64,000 bases of DNA from Diabrotica undecimpunctata (lineage: Eukaryota > Arthropoda > Insecta > Coleoptera > Chrysomelidae). The notes below the pieces were generated by a model. The model was not told the origin of the DNA. It saw only the letters and a program-made list of their open reading frames with translations, and searched no databases. The number at the start of each line of letters is the position of its first letter. The first letter of the stretch is position 1. The DNA lies in contig NC_092803.1 in NCBI RefSeq assembly GCF_040954645.1, forward strand, positions 78,592,263 to 78,656,262. Direction: 5' to 3'. The translations under genes and the position numbers were made by a program. Below, piece after piece: positions 1 to 11,119 of the stretch.

Positions 1-810
1 ATTCGATACAAAAGTAGGTTATATCTTTTCTAATATTAATACAAAGATATTATATTATATATATTATATTATATATATATTAATACAAAAAAGAACTGAA
101 AATTTAAGAAATAATTATATAGGGTAAAAGAATTACTTATGGCCACTTTAAGAACTTTTTTTATTATTTTTTTGTTAAAAAATACGTTGGATTCGAATAA
201 AATCTATTCGCTTATTACAAAAAATTGAATCATAAACATTTATTTCATAATAAAAATATTATAACGTTTTATATGTTGAACTATAAAAATCGATGTCATT
301 TGGCCATTTGTTTTGACATTTTGACATTAAGTTTTCCCATTCTTGGCCACCCAAAAACTACATAGTTCAAATTGTTTTTATAATGCGTCTTCCAAATAAT
401 GCAATAGCAGTTTTTGTCAGTTTAATAATAAAGTTATTGTTTGCACATTACATTTTTTTATTTTCACACTTCTTACATTGAAACAGAAGGTGTAATCTCA
501 AATATTGCTTTTGAGTCGATTATTTTGCACTCAAGTGTAGTTCAAATAGAGACACAAGTTGATATGTATATGCTTAAATAGTTTTTAAACTACAAAAATA
601 GTCAAAACAAAATAAATTTCTGGTAGCACAAATGAGTAAAAATCATTTAAAACATTTTTTTACATAATTAAATGGCTTTTTGGCCAGGTTTTTTTAAGGA
701 TGTTCTATTCTAATGTTCTATTAATTTCGATTCAGACGTGAAAAGTTTGACTTATTTGTGCTCCAACGCCATAATATTTGCCATTTCGATAGCCCAGAAT
801 AACAGCTGTA
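1..810. other. AT-rich DNA, no gene seen
   Basis: No open frame of useful length, no protein similarity and no clear inverted or tandem structure was recognised by reading. Short A/T runs dominate. Confidence 0.5.
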
Positions 811-1325
811 CGCTGTTTGTTTGTACGCTGACCACTTAAAGTGGGAAATAAGCACAAGACATTCGTTGGACTTTCTGTGTTTGACTTTTTATCAGCCCAA
901 GAGTCTGATGAAGCAGGGATTCTGAAATGATGTTATAACACTCTATTAATACCGATTAAAATACGAGAGGTTGACGGGTTGTAGTCCTATGCCATATATT
1001 TAACTTTTCAATTCATCAAAGCAGTAGCATGTTTTTGCTGAAATATATGAACTTTTGCATATTTTGTATAGCGCAAAGGACAGAAAACGATATTATTAAA
1101 TCGTTTTCTTTTATGGTCATTAAAGTAGATGATACCTTTATAAGCTGACCAATTGAAGTTGAAAATAGTCAGCACGCATTCGTTGGCTTTTTCTTCTTTT
1201 ATTTATTATCAGGGATGCTAAAATGACGTCATAACATTCAACTGATACCGATTCAAATATTACTTCTGTGCCATATATTTAGCTTTTCAATTCAGTAGAG
1301 TGATAAAAGCAATCTTTTTTTAGAA
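811..1325. repeat. Diverged tandem duplication, two units
   Basis: Two related blocks follow each other, about 811-1040 and 1137-1325. Shared landmarks in the same order are GCTGACCA, CATTCGTTGG, a TTATCAG followed by CAGGGAT or AGGGAT, TAATACCGATT or TGATACCGATT, and TGCCATATATTTA followed by CTTTTCAATTCA. The blocks are heavily diverged, so this is an old local duplication or two copies of a dispersed repeat. No coding content is visible. Confidence 0.55.
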
Positions 1326-3166
1326 ATTTAAAAAGTTTTTCCTGAAAGATGAGGATTTTTAGTGTATTTAATAACTTTAGGTAGTAAAGCTCTAACATCT
1401 ATAACGGTCATGGTCATGTATATGTCGGGTTAACATCTATATTTATCAGAGTCACTAAAAAACACAAAGTAACTGCAAGAAATGACTTATAATCATTAAA
1501 TTTTAAGCAGAAGTATTCTTCAGCAGAAGATTACTTCTGCTGATAACGGAAATTTAAAAGTCCTAGTCTACTAGATATCTTAACAACCAAAAATTAGTTA
1601 ACTAATATTGTTTAATTTATAATCACAGTTTAAAACCTCAAAAAAAGCTTGAAGCCGGGGCTCTTAGGAGGAAGTAAATTAGAAGAATGCTGAATTAAAG
1701 AAATCATGAGACTATAAAAGTTATTTTTAAATTTTTTGTCAAATTGTTCTCACTTTAATAAAATAATCCCCCAGTTCTATTTATAGACTTTTTTAGGAAA
1801 CAATCCCGTATCAATAGAGCTCAACAAATCATCGACACGTGGAAGGTGACCTAAAACCAGATAAAAAAAGAACCTAAAGAAAAGAAAGCCATTTTCAAAA
1901 GCCTCTCGTCGTCCAAATTGCGGGTTTTCGCTGTTTATTCAGTGCCACAAGCAAAATAAACTACTAACAACAAACATTGTACGATTGTCGACTACAGGCG
2001 ATTCGACGTGTAAAAAAATGTCCCGAACGTTTGCCCGTGGCACGGAATTGTTTTTTTAATGGAATTAAACCAAGGAGAGGAAAAGAAAAAAAAACGTCGA
2101 CATAAAACCAGGATTAGTGTCAGATAAAAAAGTTTCGAAAGTTTCAAGATGGGTGCTTGACTTGGGAATTGATTCCTGTGAAGTTTCGTATCATGATTTC
2201 CATGAAGTTAAAAAGTAGGTTAGCAGATTTTCGAGTATTTTTTAACCGGAATAAATAAATATAAAAACAAAGTCGTTTAATTAAAGCTGAAATTCTGTGG
2301 TAATATAAATTTAAAGTTTATTCATTGTTTTATTTATTTTACAGAATATTCGTATCAACCTCCAAAGTTTTTATTTATTTAGAAAGACGACATATAATAC
2401 CAAACGTTATTAGAGGATTTTATACAAAAAAGTTGTGTTTGTGTCTGTGTTTTAGTATTTCTCACGAAATTGATTATGGAATCAAGTACCGGTTCATTTA
2501 ATGAGGATAGTAGAACTGTAGTAATTAACAGTAATGGGAACACATTACAAATTAGTTCTTCATACAGGTCTGAACAAAATTAATAGTTCAAAGAACATTC
2601 GAGAAATAAGTGGTTTATTATATCCCCAATGGATTATCATTAGCACAAACAGAAGAGTTAGGTATTCCAATTTTATTTAAGTAGGATGAAAAACAACCAT
2701 GGTTTAGTTTTAAAATAGACAATGCAAACATCGGTTCTCTATTATAATAATATTGGCAGTGAGCAATGGTTTTTAAAATTGTAGGTTAGATCTTAAAATA
2801 ATAACTTTTAGATTTAGCTTCAATATTTGTGTAATAAGCATTAATTAAATCTTTATAATTAACTACTTCGTCAGTATGTTGGCAAGTATGAGTTATTTTT
2901 GTGGCCATATCCGCAATTTTAATATATTTTTCAGTTTATGCAAAATTTGAGCAATTTATGTAAAATTTTACCTAATCAAATACCGAAATAAGGAGTTAGG
3001 GAGAAAACAAGTTAAAGGAGGTACCCAAGAGTACCCGCTAGGGACAAATCCAGACAAAAAATGATTAATAACAAATCACAGCAAATCAGCAATCGTACTT
3101 CGTAATCACAAAGCTAATTCAAACTTAAAAAAAACGGGTATGGCAGTCCAGTGGGACTGCCGGTAG
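1326..3166. other. AT-rich DNA, no gene seen
   Basis: Contains only short, interrupted frames. A slightly more GC-rich stretch near 1830-2060 did not resolve into a recognisable protein. No RNA gene or terminal inverted repeat was seen. Confidence 0.45.
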
Positions 3167-3819
3167 AAGTTATACTTCTATACACGCGTTCGTCGTTACA
3201 AATTTATATGGGAGTCAATCTGCTCAATCATTACATATGTAATGCTATAGACAAGAGAGAGCAGAAAGAGAAAAAGAATTGGGTATACAGGTATATGGTG
3301 CATCGTTTGCTGTATATAAACATTTGACCTGTAATAGGAGTATAGTAAGTAAATAAAGGATTGAATCAATATTTTAACGAAAATATATATTTTTATTTTC
3401 ATATATGTATAAAAGGAGTTGAATGCAAAAAAATTTTTTTACACATACTCTGCAGTAAAATTCATTGTTAATTTTGTTATTAATATAAAAATACAATACA
3501 ATACACTGCCACATAATTTAATGTTATAATACAATACAAATTAAAATGCAATATTCATTTAAAAATGCCAATATATATAACTTACGCATATGTTTAATTT
3601 AGCATGATAATAATATTAATAAAAAAATAATAATATATAAAATATTAAATATGTTTACAAAAGAAACATTTTTATTATCGAGAGAGAAAGAGAGAGAAAA
3701 TATATCTTTTGTGTCTCTCTTACCTATATCTTACATATGTAATGATTTTGCCGATTCACTCAATATATACGAATACACACAACTTTCCAACGTCGAACGC
3801 GCGTATAGAAGTATAACTT
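3167..3819. mobile_element. MITE-like element with about 100-bp inverted ends
   Basis: The left end begins AAGTTATACTTCTATAC and the right end closes with the reverse complement GTATAGAAGTATAACTT. Complementarity continues inward through CGCG, a conserved CATTACATATGTAA and purine-rich GAGAGA blocks. The interior is AT-rich without a coding frame, so this is a non-autonomous inverted-repeat element. A clear target duplication could not be assigned; the right side runs into an A tract. A related right end occurs at 5144-5302. Confidence 0.6.
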
Positions 3820-4346
<527 letters not shown>

Positions 4347-4351
<5 letters not shown>

Positions 4352-5059
4352 TAAATATTAGGGAAATCTGCAAGAAAGACTCTAATGAGTATCAATTGTT
4401 TCGCCGAACGTTTTCGCCAAAGAGAATTAATTTGGCTTCTTCAGGGCTGAAAGAGAATAAATTATAATTAGCTACCATATATTATCTATTAAAAAACATT
4501 ATTGATCTTACCTTAACTTAGATTGTAGTTAGTAACTAAATTGAAGAGTTAGAATATTAAAAAACTTTGCTAGTAACATAATGGTGTTTTTTGTTACTAT
4601 GTGCAAAAAAAGTTTTTTTTTATTATAACGTTGGAAATGTATGGTAGCTTTGAACTTAAAACGCAAAGGTTGTAGTTACATTGGGTCTTTCGATTAACCT
4701 TGGGTAAACCTTTGCGTTTTAAGTTCAAAGCTACCATACATTTCCAACGATATAATAAAAAAAACTTTTTTTGCACATAGTAACAAAAAACACCATTATT
4801 TTACTAGCAAGGTTTTTTAATATTCTAACTCTACAATTCTAAGTTACGATAATAATATTGTATATATAATAAGTAATATATAATAATATGTAATAATACG
4901 GTATAATGTTTTTTAGTAGATAATATATGGTACCTAATTATAATTTATTCTCTTTCAGCCCTGAAGAAGCCAAATTAATTCTCTTTGGCGAAAACGTTCG
5001 GCGAAACAATTGATACTCATTAGAGTCTTTCTTGCAGATTTCCGCAATATTTAAGAGTT

Positions 5060-5061
<2 letters not shown>
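4347..5061. mobile_element. Foldback element with about 340-bp arms
   Basis: The left half reads inverted in the right half. Matched landmarks are AGGGAAATCTGCAAGAAAG (left) against CTTTCTTGCAGATTTCC (right), and GGCTTCTTCAGGG against CCCTGAAGAAGCC. Near the centre AACTTAAAACGCAAAGG faces CCTTTGCGTTTTAAGTT. The centre lies near 4690-4700, and (TA)n flanks both sides. Each arm carries a hammerhead-like core: CTGAAGA, a GCCAAA/TTTGGC stem, then GAAAA (plus strand 4961-4994). There is no protein-coding frame. Confidence 0.75.

Positions 5062-5063
<2 letters not shown>

Positions 5064-5143
<80 letters not shown>
5064..5143. repeat. (TA)n microsatellite
   Basis: TA repeat directly following the right arm of the foldback element. 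Confidence 0.95.
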
Positions 5144-5145
<2 letters not shown>

Positions 5146-5302
5146 ATAATATTAAATATATATACAAAAGGAACATTTTTATTCCCGATAGAGAAAATAT
5201 ATCTTCTGTCTCTCTCTTACTCATATCTTACATATATAATGATTTCACCAATTCACTCCCGTGCAAAATTCCAACGTCGACCGCGCGTATAGAAGTATAA
5301 CT
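5144..5302. mobile_element. Right end of a second MITE copy
   Basis: Homologous to 3650-3819. It shares the AACATTTTTATT block, the CTCTCTCTTAC run, ACATAT-ATAATGATTT, and the terminal CGCGTATAGAAGTATAACTT. The matching left end is absent, presumably lost or replaced when the foldback element and (TA)n tract were inserted. Confidence 0.6.
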
Positions 5303-5483
5303 TCAAAAATAAAAGGAAGTGACCATGATCGTGGAAGAGTTGGTTACTTAAATATTTAACGAGGCGATGAAATAGCGTTAAACTATAAAAGGGATCAAAG
5401 GGAAACCTGAAGATTGGCTCCTGAAACTCAGGCGAGATAAAAGCAAATGCAATCATGTTTGTTGAACCAATAATTGACATAAA

Positions 5484-5830
5484 ATGGATGTCATAGCACT
5501 TTGGGAAACAAAACTTGCATACAACATAAACATAAAGTTTCCAGGATACGACTATAGAGCAAATTCAGAAGGTACTGCTGTTCTAGTGAGAAAAGGAATA
5601 ATTCATACTCTTTAACAGACACCAGTACTAATCACTGTAAAATTAAGACAATTAAAGTCCAAATGAGACAAAGAGAAGTAAGGATCATTACAGCATATGT
5701 AAGATCCAGAACTTTTATAAACAACGACGACCTGGATACGTTCCTGAATATAGAAAATCCATTAATAATAATAGAAGACTCAAACTCAGATTCCATAAAT
5801 GAAATGATAGAGCTACAAAGAGAAACAAAA
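5484..5830 (+). pseudogene. LINE endonuclease (APE-type) fragment
   Basis: Translation from the ATG at 5484 gives an endonuclease-like stretch. It has ALWETKL (compare the family's LNET active-site strand), then FPGYDYRA and GTAVLVRKGI, which is typical of jockey/CR1-type non-LTR retrotransposons. It is followed by stops and frame changes, with only traces of a linker to about 5830. The fragment covers the N-terminal third of the domain and is inactive. Confidence 0.6.
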
Positions 5831-6373
5831 AAAACTAAATAAACTAAACTTTAAACAATTTAGGAGGCTTATACTGAAAAAGAAACAGGCTTTAAAGCCT
5901 ACATACAAAAACGAAGAAAAAGAAGAAGAACAGTATCATAATACCCATAATAACACCTGCATCTCTCGCATGTGGATATACACGCAACACAAATAAAAAT
6001 AAAATAAAACTGCTAAAAAAAATGATTGAGAGAAGCGGCAAAAGTACCCAAATACGTTGTTAGATGCCTCCTATTCAAATATTTTAAGTAAGTAAGCGTA
6101 CTGAAAACGATACGAGAAAACGCCAGAGTAATATTCGCTGAGCTAGAAGACCACACAAACCAGATCCTTCGGAATACAATAGGTTAAAAAAATCTGTATG
6201 ATATGGTAGCTCTATCTAAAATATTACGCATTAACTAATATATATTTTATTTCACACATCCCCCTCCAGAGAACACAAAAAACGGCCACCAAGAAAATTA
6301 TAAAAATACTAATAAAATGGCGCAGGCCAAAAAAAATACTACTAACAAAAAACCTAAAAAATGGTTAGGAGAG
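5831..6373. other. Degenerate sequence, probable LINE remainder
   Basis: Lysine-rich broken frames continue in the same orientation, but no domain can be named. The same sequence resumes after the hAT insertion at 8713 without obvious loss. Confidence 0.3.
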
Positions 6374-6381
6374 GCCTATAC
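6374..6381. repeat. hAT target-site duplication, left copy
   Basis: GCCTATAC, an exact match to 8705-8712. Eight base pairs is the diagnostic length for hAT transposons. Confidence 0.9.
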
Positions 6382-8704
6382 TAGGGATGGCGGTTTTTGA
6401 CAAAACACCGGTTTTCGGTTATACCGGTTTTTTTGCTTACGGTTTAACCTGGCGGTTATAACCGGCCAAAAGAAACCGGTTTTTCAAAAACCGGTTTTCG
6501 GTTTTTTTAATCCAATAGTTACAAAGTTACATTTACAATGCACTTTAGTTTGCGATACTTCATTCGACTCGATATCAATATGATCAAAATTAGTACTATC
6601 GAAAGAACATCAATATCAATATAAATAGAACACAATTTTTAATTAAACCATTTTATTCTATTCTATTAACTATTATATTTATTTATTATTTTATTATTAA
6701 TATATATTTAGTGATTATTATTAAATATAATATAGCGTCAGATTAATATATACATATTTCAATAATATACAGTAAAAGAATATGAGGTAATATTTTAAGT
6801 AAAAAAGTATAGGTTAGAAGGTTACAAATAGGTTATATTATATGAAATGGATTTAGCATTATGTTGGCCAGTATTTTTCATGAAGCCTGTTGAGAAAAAC
6901 TCTTTCATATATATGTTGGTCGGTTAAGCGGCTTCTCTCATCTGACACAATATCATTCAATGATGACACCAGTCTCTCTGATGCCACTGAACTTCCGACC
7001 AACGACATGTATTTTTTTTAGCTATAAACGCCAAGCCTGGCATACAGGTTCTGTTCTGATCCCAGAATGAAAACGGATCACTTGGCAGCAATGGCCGCTG
7101 CAGATATAGAGTCAGTTGATTTGAAAAAAACTTAGAATCTGTATGTGCTGAGAACTTGAACTGAAACCACTGTTCACCAACTCCAGATCGTGTGAAGACC
7201 AAAGAGGGTTTGATTTTAAACTCACTTTGGCTTCTTCATTCTGGAAGGAGCAGGAAGGAGAAAGTTTTCCGATTTCGGTAAGGTACGTCCTAACTTCCGA
7301 GCTGAAATTGGATGTGACTGTCTCCGCTATATACGGATTCAGATATAGTTTTTTTAAACGTCGGGTCCGTGATTGTAGCATGGCAAAGCAGAGGATTTCG
7401 TAAAAGCTTAGTGCCCCTCTCTTGAAGGCTAGTTATAAGCTTTTGGCATAACTTTTGTGCTGTACTAAGGTTTGCTTGAGGTTTTTTAAAAATCTTTCGA
7501 TAATAGACACAAGGGGAATAACAAGGCTAGCAGTAATGTACTGAGACCCGAGATCTCCTTTGTGGCCTCATCGAAAGGAGATAAAATGCTTACAATTTCA
7601 GTGATTAGTTTTATATCTGAACCAGAAATCATCCTTGGTGCTTTTTTAATCGAGGTATCTGCCAATATTGCAGCTATATATGGGGACATTAGTGTGAATC
7701 TTTTAAGCATAAGGTAGACAGAATTCCATCTGGTTGTAGTCAGATGCAAAGAGCAGTAAACCAAAATTATTATACTACTGCTCAACAGAGAGCGCTAAAA
7801 TAATTCAGGTTGTATTGTCAATGAATATAATTAAAGTAGAATTTAATATGCAATTATTGTATTCAATTAATGATGCAAATTTAATTTACGATTTAAAAAT
7901 ATAATCCTCTAATTTACCCACCAATTTTCCTCTCCTCCCAAACCCAAAAAATTCCCCACCCCAACCATTTCAACTTATAAAAAAATTGCCCAGACTCTTT
8001 CAAATGGGATTTAAAAAAAAAATAATATCAACATAAATATTTTACTTAAAAATAAATTGAATAAAGCAATTCATCTTTTATTTTTACTACCATCAAAAAA
8101 AAATTATCATGTATTACTTTTAACACGTTTGTATATTTGTATAATAGGTACATTTTAACTCATTTAATACTTCCTGTATGGGTGTATCCTTTTGAAAACG
8201 TAGGGAAATCCTTGGAGATTCGTATTCGTAATCAGTAATTTGATATTTATAGTCAGAACATTATTTTTGGTAATCAGAAACAGCCATTCACCCACTTACA
8301 ATGTCAAGAGTCAAGTGTGAAAAATAGATGATGTATAATACCAGATCACTTCTTATGTAAATATTATGATTACAAATACCTTTTCAACGAAATATTATAA
8401 TAAAACTTAATTGTTTCTGGCTGATGAGAGTTTGCACTTTCAGTTTGCTTCTGTATTTATAAAATAAAATAAAATTTGAATTATGGTTTTGTTTGGAATA
8501 ATTACTTGAAAATAATAATTATGATTGGGATCCAAAATAATACCTTATCTAATCCTAATCACCGTAAAAACCTAATAACCAGTTTTTACTTTAAAAATAA
8601 AAAACCGGTTATAACCGGGAAAAAAAAAACAACCGATAAAACCGGTTATTGCGAAGTAAAAAAACCGGTTTTCGGTTAAAACCGGTAGGTTTTTCCCATC
8701 CCTA
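6382..8704 (-). mobile_element. hAT transposon, degenerate
   Basis: Bounded by TAGGGATGG and its reverse complement CCATCCCTA, with a perfect 8-bp duplication GCCTATAC outside. Both subterminal regions are packed with copies of the palindromic motif ACCGGT in ACCGGTTTT-type blocks. The transposase is on the minus strand and broken into several frames. The part encoding the N-terminal BED finger and first catalytic block (about 7790-8600) is not recognisable. The exact duplication implies insertion later than the decay of the host LINE. Confidence 0.9.
6860..7785 (-). pseudogene. hAT transposase fragments
   Basis: In minus-strand order, 7785-7486 encodes TTRWNSVYLMLKRF followed by LSPFDEATKEISG, the typical hAT block after the second catalytic residue. 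7381-7112 carries the spacer. 7202 down to about 6860 carries the C-terminal dimerisation region, with FSFW and PGLAFIAKK. After a frame change comes SVASERLVSSLNDIV and DERSRL, matching the conserved SxxSER-FS-G-I-R-L pattern. At least two frameshifts and the missing N-terminal half make it non-functional. The family is certain; the subfamily is not. Confidence 0.85.
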
Positions 8705-8712
8705 GCCTATAC
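8705..8712. repeat. hAT target-site duplication, right copy
   Basis: GCCTATAC, identical to 6374-6381. Confidence 0.9.
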
Positions 8713-9146
8713 GCTGAGTCGCCGAGCTGGGTCAAATCTAGAGCGGAGGCTCTGCGCTCGCATACCAACAGCAAATCGACGATAAGTCAAATAAGATAAT
8801 AGGATGACTATAGCACCTTATGCTGTCCTGCATTATTGGATAAATATTTTATATGGAAATCTTTGTACTCACGACTCTTATATGGCAAATATTTTGCAAG
8901 TCTTCACAGGTTGGGTTTACTTCTTTTGCTTGCTTGCTTGCTTGCTTGGACCTGCCTTAATATGGCAGTACCAGCAAAATGTTTTATCGATAATCGATAA
9001 CTTAAATCGAAATCGAGGAATTATTTGCCTTTTAAACGTCTGATTTTAAAGGTTGTACATTATAAATTTGTAAGAACCGATATTAAGCTGTGAGAGCTAC
9101 TCAGTATCGGGACCGAACTTTAAGTTATATGTTGTTGTACATATTC
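8713..9146. other. AT-rich spacer with a short (TTGC)n tract
   Basis: Starts with a continuation of the degenerate sequence left of the hAT. A run of five or so TTGC units lies near 8929-8950. No gene is evident. Confidence 0.5.
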
Positions 9147-9727
9147 TTAAGGCTGTTTTAGCAGTTCAAGCCAACTGCGATTTGAAATGGGCGTATCACT
9201 TACTTTTCTACACTGCTTACGCGAGACCATCTTTACTCAGTGCCGCCGGCCGACGGGTAGTTTAATGACAACAAATTCATTATTCTCCATTCAAATTAGT
9301 TTTAACACGAACTAACTGACCGTACGGTTATGAGATTTGACGTCACGAAGGCGATAACGATGAAACTAAGCCCAATGATGAGTAACACGTTTCACTATTA
9401 GATTTCAGTATTTTTTAGCAATTTTCTTTAAAGTTGGAACACGCTTTTCTCGATTATTACTGGACACAGAAAGGTGAAACAAAAATTAACGATTACAGAA
9501 AAAAAAACTCTTTCGAGTGATGGGCGTAAAAAGTTTGGTTATAATAGAACGTTAAACAGTATATTCCAATTTTTCAACAGAAGTTTCAAAAAAATAAAAA
9601 AAGTAAAACCATCAGTTTAAAGGCAACATAATTTCGAATAACGTGTCCAAATTTCGAGACATTTTGTCAGTAAATAACAGAGAAAACACTGTCCCTAGGT
9701 TTTGATGCACCGATAAAACAGCCTTAA
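9147..9727. mobile_element. 573-bp TTAA-flanked MITE, copy 1
   Basis: TTAA at 9147-9150 and 9724-9727 flanks an element that starts GGCTGTTTTA and ends TAAAACAGCC. The TTAA duplication is the piggyBac-superfamily signature, although the terminal GG is not the usual CC. The interior is moderately GC-rich for this window and has no credible coding frame. A second copy of identical length and about 98% identity by eye is at 60571-61143. Confidence 0.85.
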
Positions 9728-9889
9728 ATATATTTATTTTTAAACACTTATGATACATAAACCAATCCCATTCGATTGTTTTTATGTCTTCTGTTTGATT
9801 TTTTTATAAAGTTATTCTCGACATTTATTTGTTAACTAGTTCTTTTAAAAATGCCAATAATTAAACCTTAAATCTTCAAGTCAGGGACG

Positions 9890-10440
9890 TTTACAAACTG
9901 ATCACTTTAAAGTCCCCCTCTAAAATTATTAGACTATCCAATATATAGTAAACTGATCACTCCGTAAACTCATCACCAGCATCAGGTAGGTCAACCCTTT
10001 ACCAGCATTTTTGCCACAAGGCGCTGGTTTATAATGCAAAAGTTGACATTTTACCTGTTACACTTCTTGTTAATGCAGTAATCTATTAAATTCAGAAATT
10101 ATTTTAAAGTTAAAGCTTAACTCGTGTTTATATCTGGTGTCTCCCGGTAAGTGGCCTATTGGACGTATCTGCAATCTAATCTGATTTAAGATCTGAAAAT
10201 TTAGCTGCATAAGTTTTTGATAGCAAGTTTTTTAATGAAAATATTTTAGAGCATAATGCTATTTCCATAAGTATTCCATAAGTATTTTATGGTCATTACC
10301 TGCCATGGGATGCAGGTAGGCCAGTGATCAGTTTGCAAATCTCTCCGGGTATATATTAAAATTGCTGGTTTTATTGTGGTGATAAGTTTATTGGATCTAC
10401 GAATGTCATTAGGCTAATTAGTGATGAGTTTACATGTAGC
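9890..10440. mobile_element. Candidate small element with six iterated motifs
   Basis: Three forward motifs lie on the left: AAACTGATCACT near 9895, AAACTGATCACTCC near 9950, and AAACTCATCACC near 9966. Three reverse motifs lie on the right: AGTGATCAGTTTG near 10323, GGTGATAAGTTT near 10378, and GTGATGAGTTTA near 10421. A mirrored array at both ends is typical of transposase-binding repeats of a non-autonomous element. Exact termini and target duplication were not resolved. Confidence 0.45.
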
Positions 10441-11119
10441 ATCTAGTTACATGAGCACAAAAGTGCCAAAGGCCAAATATATCTAGCCTTATTGACAGAA
10501 ATATACAAAAAATGAAAAATTCGTGGGAAATTAAAATTGACCGTATAATAAAGTAAGTATATTGCATAATATTTTTAGCAGTATATTATGCAACATGAGT
10601 AATTAAAAATAATTTTTTCAGTAACTCAAGGGCGTAAATCTAATTAAAAATTTACTTTGTAACTTGTTTTGAGATAATTAAAAAAGCAGTATAATTACCT
10701 CAAAATTTCAGATCATTAGATATTGTTAAGTAATGAACGAACCATCCAAAAAATTACTAATTAGAAGGGATGTTTTTGCACGAGTTTCTTTATTGGATAA
10801 AGTTTTTAATAAGGTTAATTGAGTGTAAAATTTCTTAAGGCTGTTATTCTAAGGGTAAAATAAAGTTTGATATACTTGAAGGAAAATAATACAGACAGCA
10901 AATGATGCATTGCGCCAGTTAACAGTATCAGTACAGATACAAAACGGAGTATTTAGTAATAATTAGTATTAGGATAAATATTAGAACTATCGTTCGTAAT
11001 TATTTACGATTAACATACTGATAGAAAGGGGAAAATATAAAGCAATAAACAAAAGGAAAACAAGTTAAAAGTATATTATATTAAGTAATTTCCTGTTTCG
11101 AGTATGTTCTTTATATTTA
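10441..11119. other. AT-rich DNA, no gene seen
   Basis: Only short interrupted frames; no family recognised. Confidence 0.45.

Noticed and set aside
4958..5010. Treating the foldback motif as a complete hammerhead ribozyme
   Set aside because: Stem III does not pair convincingly and no stem I was found; only the core similarity is reported.
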